Positions 60,874 to 64,000 of a DNA stretch of 64,000 bases are shown here, piece by piece. The first letter of the stretch is position 1, and every line of letters starts with the position of its first letter. The notes below the pieces were generated by a model. The model was not told the DNA's origin. It searched no databases and was given only the letters and a program-made list of their open reading frames with translations. The position numbers were made by a program, and so were the translations under genes. The stretch covers positions 310,001 to 374,000 of the forward strand of contig NZ_PKQK01000004.1 in the NCBI RefSeq assembly GCF_002968835.1. Reading direction: 5' to 3'. The DNA is from Paenibacillus sp. PCH8. GTDB lineage: Bacteria; Bacillota; Bacilli; Paenibacillales; Paenibacillaceae.

Positions 60874-60897
60874 ACTTTCCACCAATGCTTCTTGTGT

Positions 60898-60936
60898 GAC
60901 CCAGTCTGTGCAGGTCTGACAGGTGGGGTCTTTTTT
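60898..60936 (+). terminator. Terminator after the GNAT gene
   Basis: GACCC...CTGT and ACAG...GGGTC pair with internal mismatches and are followed by six Ts. Confidence 0.65.
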
Positions 60937-61120
60937 CATTTTTTGACAGTCGGGAGAGGAACGAGAGGTGTTTTTTTATAGGTGTAATCCAATGGTTTTA
61001 TAAAAAAGAGACTTGACTTCCCTTGGCGTTTAAGCAGGTACTTGACAAAGGTGTGGTATAGTATAAAAAGTTGTTTTAATGGTAATAGCCTTCATAAATA
61101 AACAAGATGGGGTGTAATTT

Positions 61121-61726
61121 GTGTTTCAATATAAGGATCAGGAATATGAAGCAGTACATTTTGAGGGACGCGATCTGCGATATGGAGAACTGATAAGCTG
61201 TGTTTTCAAACAGTGTACTTTCATGAATGCTTCTATGGAAGAAATCGAGACAAGTAACTGCCGTTTTATCGAGTGTGACTTCAAAGGGGCTTCCATGAAT
61301 GGTTCGATTCATACGGAATCGGCTTTTGAAAACTGTACCTTTGGTGGTGCGAATCTCTTTGCTTCCAAATTCAGCTCTTGCAAGATGACAGGCTCAGACT
61401 TCTCAGGTGCGCAAATGGATGGCATTACCCTGAGTCAGGGCGACTGGTCTTACACGAATCTGAGACATACGCGTTTAGGGAAACAGGACCTGCGAGGAAT
61501 TCGTTTCTATGAAGCTGACTTTACGGACACGGATTTCACCAAAGCGGATTTGAGAGACTGTGATCTTACAAGAGCCGTTATGAGCAGAGCCAAGTTGCAA
61601 GGGGCCGATTTTAGAGGGGCAAACCTGGAAGGGATCGACCTGAAATCACTGGATATCAAAGGCGTACGTTTGGATCGAGAACAAGCCGTTCTGTTTGTAC
61701 GCTCTTATGGTGCTAAAGTAGACTAA
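61121..61726 (+). CDS. Pentapeptide-repeat protein
   Basis: Right-handed quadrilateral beta-helix protein of 201 residues. Tandem A(D/N)LxX repeats run nearly throughout, for example CDFKGASMNGS, GANLFASKFSSC, YEADFTDTDFTKADLRDCDL and GADFRGANLEG. The relatives QnrA/MfpA/AlbG mimic DNA and protect gyrase, but this cannot be assumed for every member. GTG 61121 follows GATGGGGTG. It is monocistronic, with an extended -10 (TGGTATAGT, 61054-61062) upstream and a strong terminator downstream. Confidence 0.88.
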   Translation: MFQYKDQEYEAVHFEGRDLRYGELISCVFKQCTFMNASMEEIETSNCRFIECDFKGASMNGSIHTESAFENCTFGGANLFASKFSSCKMTGSDFSGAQMDGITLSQGDWSYTNLRHTRLGKQDLRGIRFYEADFTDTDFTKADLRDCDLTRAVMSRAKLQGADFRGANLEGIDLKSLDIKGVRLDREQAVLFVRSYGAKVD

Positions 61727-61754
61727 TAATGACAGGCCATGTCCATAACTAAAA

Positions 61755-61803
61755 AATCGACACCAGGAAACCGCTCATCAAGCGGTTTTTTTTGGTGTCG
61801 ATT
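61755..61803. terminator. Nested bidirectional terminator
   Basis: Inner stem AAACCGCT-CATC-AAGCGGTTT with eight Ts is enclosed by outer arms AATCGACACCA (61755-61765) and TGGTGTCGATT (61793-61803). It separates the pentapeptide gene (+) from the minus-strand genes. Confidence 0.85.
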
Positions 61804-61829
61804 AGCTACGGTACATTTAGATCACAGGT

Positions 61830-61922
61830 TCAATCCTCTTCTTTGGATAACATTCTAACGACCAAATAAATAAAAGTGATGCCGATTAATATAATAATTC
61901 CATTGGTTATTGGAAACCACAT
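61830..61922 (-). CDS. 30-residue single-pass membrane peptide
   Basis: A short ORF on the minus strand, with GGAGGTGA followed by a near-ideal nine-base spacing and ATG at 61922. The peptide begins MWFPITNG, has one continuous hydrophobic stretch (about residues 9-22) and ends with a charged tail LSKEED. It begins 42 bases after the end of the DHA2 efflux gene, so it is probably translated from that message. Small proteins of this kind often associate with membrane transporters (inference). No known family recognised. Confidence 0.6.
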   Translation of the reverse strand: MWFPITNGIIILIGITFIYLVVRMLSKEED

Positions 61923-61964
61923 AACCGAATTCACCTCCATTTTCGAGATGGAATAAGTTTAGAT

Positions 61965-63470
61965 TTAACCTTCCGCAGTTTGATTTTTTGCTCGTTTCAA
62001 GCGTACGGCAACCCAGCTCATGATCAGAGCAGCAATGAACAGAAATACAGTTACACCTGCGATGACGACAAAGAAGGATTGGTCAAAAGCAGCAAATGCA
62101 GCGTTTTTGAGTGATTCAGCAGACGCGGCAGGAAAGCTTTCGGCGGCGATAAGCGCTTCATCCAGACTGTCCTTCGCATTGGCCGGCACACGAATCCCCG
62201 GAGGAATCTTCATAGCCAGTGTGTAGAAAAGGGTCGACATGCTTCCGATGATCGCAATACCGGATGCTCCGCCCAGCTCATAACCTACTTCCTCAATGGA
62301 TGCTGCCATACCCGCTTTGTGAGGTGGAGCATAACTCATAATGGAATGGGATGCAGCAGTCATCCCTGATCCAAGACCTGCACCAAGCAGTGCCAAACCG
62401 AGAATCTGCCCGGTAAACCCTGCATTGAAATACATCAGATACGTCCCCATGCCAAGGGCAGCGATCAAGAGAGAGAAGCTTTTGATATATACAACATCCA
62501 CACGGTGCATAATGGCCCCCGTAACAGGCCCGGTAATGAGTGCTGCAACAGGTATGGATACGGTGAATAGTCCAGCCTGAAGCGGTGACATGCCTTCCAC
62601 AAGCTGAAGCCGCTGAGTGACCATATATTGCACACCCATTTGTGCAAACAAGCCGACTAAAGCGGTAATAAAGCCAGTGCTGAATCTTGGGATTTTGAAC
62701 AAGGACAGATCCAGAAGCGGGTTGGAACTACTGTTCTGACGGCGAATAAAGATAATAAGGGACAGAACACCGATCACAGCAGCAATGATGGCTAAGGTCA
62801 GAGATCCTTCGCGTCTTGTAAATTCCTTGATGGAATAGATAATTCCGACCATGGCAATCATGATCTGAATGGAACTGGTGAAATCCCACTTTTTCGACGC
62901 ATCTCCTTGATGTTTAGGGATTATTTTCAAGGCGAATACAAACGCGATAATGGCTATGGGCAGGTTAATCAGAAATACAGAGCCCCACCAGAAGTGTTGA
63001 AGGAGCAGTCCCCCGACAATTGGTCCCAGTCCTGCACCACCGGATGCAATGGAACCCCATATGCCGATCGCGAGTGCGAGTTCTCGTTCATTCGTAAATG
63101 TAACCCTGATGATCGACAATGTCGCTGGCATCATCATGGATGCGCCTACGGCAAGAAGAATTCTGCTCATGACCAGCACAGCCGGTACAGGAGAAAAGGC
63201 AGCAGCAAGAGAAGCGGCAGAAAAGACGAGCAATCCCAGAGTAAATATTTTCTTATGACCAAGACGGTCCCCAAGTGTTCCCATTGCAGGCAGCAAACCC
63301 GCCATGACGAGGGAGTAACCATTCAGAATCCATAATTTCTCTGAAGCTGATGCACCGAGTTCATGGGTCAAGCTGGGTAAAGCGGTATACAGGATGGTCA
63401 TATCCATCACAATGAGTAATAGTGCACTTGAGACAATAACAAGAATCATCCAACGTTTGAATTTTGACAT
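61965..63470 (-). CDS. DHA2-family MFS efflux transporter (QacA/SmvA-like)
   Basis: Fourteen-segment drug/proton antiporter of 501 residues. Motifs: VMDMTILYTALPSLTHELG (motif D1 region), GTLGDRLGHKKIF (motif A) and the antiporter motif C region SGGAGLGPIVGGLLLQ. The Asp in segment 1 and the long periplasmic loop near the C-terminus are typical of QacA/SmvA proteins that export cationic antiseptics and dyes. It is divergent from a MerR gene, with a MerR-type dyad in its promoter spacer. Frame intact. Confidence 0.9.
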   Translation of the reverse strand: MSKFKRWMILVIVSSALLLIVMDMTILYTALPSLTHELGASASEKLWILNGYSLVMAGLLPAMGTLGDRLGHKKIFTLGLLVFSAASLAAAFSPVPAVLVMSRILLAVGASMMMPATLSIIRVTFTNERELALAIGIWGSIASGGAGLGPIVGGLLLQHFWWGSVFLINLPIAIIAFVFALKIIPKHQGDASKKWDFTSSIQIMIAMVGIIYSIKEFTRREGSLTLAIIAAVIGVLSLIIFIRRQNSSSNPLLDLSLFKIPRFSTGFITALVGLFAQMGVQYMVTQRLQLVEGMSPLQAGLFTVSIPVAALITGPVTGAIMHRVDVVYIKSFSLLIAALGMGTYLMYFNAGFTGQILGLALLGAGLGSGMTAASHSIMSYAPPHKAGMAASIEEVGYELGGASGIAIIGSMSTLFYTLAMKIPPGIRVPANAKDSLDEALIAAESFPAASAESLKNAAFAAFDQSFFVVIAGVTVFLFIAALIMSWVAVRLKRAKNQTAEG

Positions 63471-63508
63471 GTTTCCCTCCGACGATATGAATAACTTACA
63501 ATTCTAGA

Positions 63509-63539
63509 CTAAACTATCGGGTAACCCTATAGTCAAACT
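63509..63539 (-). promoter_or_regulatory. Efflux-gene promoter with a MerR-type dyad in a 19-bp spacer
   Basis: On the minus strand, TTGACT (63531-63536) is followed by 19 bases and a -10-like TAGTCT (63506-63511). The spacer holds most of the 21-bp dyad ACTATCGGG-TAA-CCCTATAGT (63513-63533, one mismatch). Overlong spacers carrying a dyad are the hallmark of MerR-activated promoters, and a MerR gene is transcribed divergently. Confidence 0.7.
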
Positions 63540-63608
63540 TTTCTTTACACACTATAATGCATTTATACGGATAGAACTTAGATCACACTTGTACACGGAG
63601 GGCCAAAG

Positions 63609-64000
63609 ATGGCTGGAAACCACGCACAACACTTTACAACCAGTGAATTTGCCAAGATCTGCGGAGTGACCAAACATACCTTGTTTCACTATGACGAGAT
63701 TGGGCTGTTAAAGCCTGAATATACCAATGCCAAGGGCTACCGTTATTATGGTGTTCAGCAAACGTATGTGCTGGATGTCATACATGTGCTGAAGAAGGCA
63801 GGAAGCTCACTCCAGGAGATTAAGTTGTTTATTCAAAATCAAAATACACCATTACTAATCGAGCTGTTTGAACAGAAATTGATAGAACTGGAGCTAGAGC
63901 AACAACGAATCAAACGCATGCAGAAGCTGCTAAGTGGTGCCATTGAAATGACGAAACAAGCCGCGGATGCTTCGCATGAAGGGCTGAATATTGAACAATG
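63609..64000 (+). CDS. MerR-family regulator, 3' end beyond the window
   Basis: Partial gene; 130 codons are visible. ATG 63609 follows CGGAGGG. The N-terminal MerR winged HTH reads HFTTSEFAKICGVTKHTLFH, then YDEIGLLKPEYTNAKGYRYY. A dimerisation coiled coil follows (LLIELFEQKLIELELEQQRI). Effector-binding sequence would lie beyond 64000. Divergent placement and the dyad in the efflux promoter make it the likely activator of the DHA2 pump, in the manner of BmrR/QacR-type drug sensing. Confidence 0.9.
   Translation, partial: MAGNHAQHFTTSEFAKICGVTKHTLFHYDEIGLLKPEYTNAKGYRYYGVQQTYVLDVIHVLKKAGSSLQEIKLFIQNQNTPLLIELFEQKLIELELEQQRIKRMQKLLSGAIEMTKQAADASHEGLNIEQ

Noticed and set aside
1..64000. Prophage, integrative element, transposon, tRNA or rRNA
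   Set aside because: No integrase, transposase, phage structural gene, tRNA cloverleaf or rRNA sequence was recognised on either strand.

Overview
The window reads as chromosomal DNA of a spore-forming, glycan-degrading Firmicute, most probably Paenibacillus (inference). Support: strong GGAGG-type ribosome binding sites with many TTG/GTG starts, stacked LacI/AraC/GntR-controlled sugar loci with CUT1-type ABC permeases, GH1/29/30/38/43/125 enzymes, a CYP102-type fused P450, an LmrA/LmrB-like pair, and the C-terminal remnant of an exosporium-type collagen-like protein. No rRNA, tRNA, CRISPR array, transposase or prophage gene was recognised.

Layout. 1-10 kb: FAD-dependent disulfide reductase-like enzyme, CYP102 P450-reductase fusion behind a 27-codon leader ORF, TetR (LmrA/YxaF-like) plus DHA2 efflux pump, alpha/beta hydrolase, NAPE-PLD-like metallohydrolase. 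9.6-19 kb: LysE exporter divergent from an XRE-cupin regulator, secreted GH43 arabinanase, TrmB regulator with a frameshifted MFS transporter, GH1 6-phospho-beta-glucosidase divergent from its LacI regulator, then a DUF3817 protein and a thioredoxin-like protein. 20-28.6 kb: a LacI-controlled locus with an ABC importer (two permeases and a lipoprotein), intracellular GH30, AraC regulator and GH29 fucosidase. 28.7-36 kb: ChbG/YdjC deacetylase, exosporium-protein remnant, a 1750-residue bacillopeptidase F-like subtilase. 36-45 kb: a GntR/LacI-controlled mannoside locus (GH125, ABC importer, GH38). 45-51.5 kb: GNAT, AraC, two Gfo/Idh/MocA dehydrogenases with an AraC regulator between them, GT2. 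51.7-59.7 kb: a FadR-controlled peptide locus (M20 amidohydrolase, oligopeptide-binding protein, two permeases, S9 peptidase, 158-residue unknown). 59.8-64 kb: Asp23/Gls24 protein, GNAT, pentapeptide-repeat protein, a 30-residue membrane peptide, DHA2 efflux pump and a divergent MerR regulator cut by the window end.

Two things stand out. First, five genes (MFS, sugar permease, sugar-binding lipoprotein, GH125, M20) are each broken by a single -1 frameshift, and every one is repaired by adding one G to a GGGG run on the coding strand. This points either to systematic homopolymer under-calling in the assembly or to real G-tract contraction. Second, several loci carry readable control sequences: an 18-bp LacI palindrome repeated before the regulator and before its transporter operon, a MerR-type dyad inside a 19-bp promoter spacer, an LmrA-like box, a FadR/GntR palindrome near the transcription start, and intrinsic terminators just after two binding-protein genes.

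The three sugar ABC operons and the peptide ABC operon contain no ATPase gene. This is normal for CUT1 sugar systems, which share an MsmX-type ATPase, but noteworthy for the peptide system.
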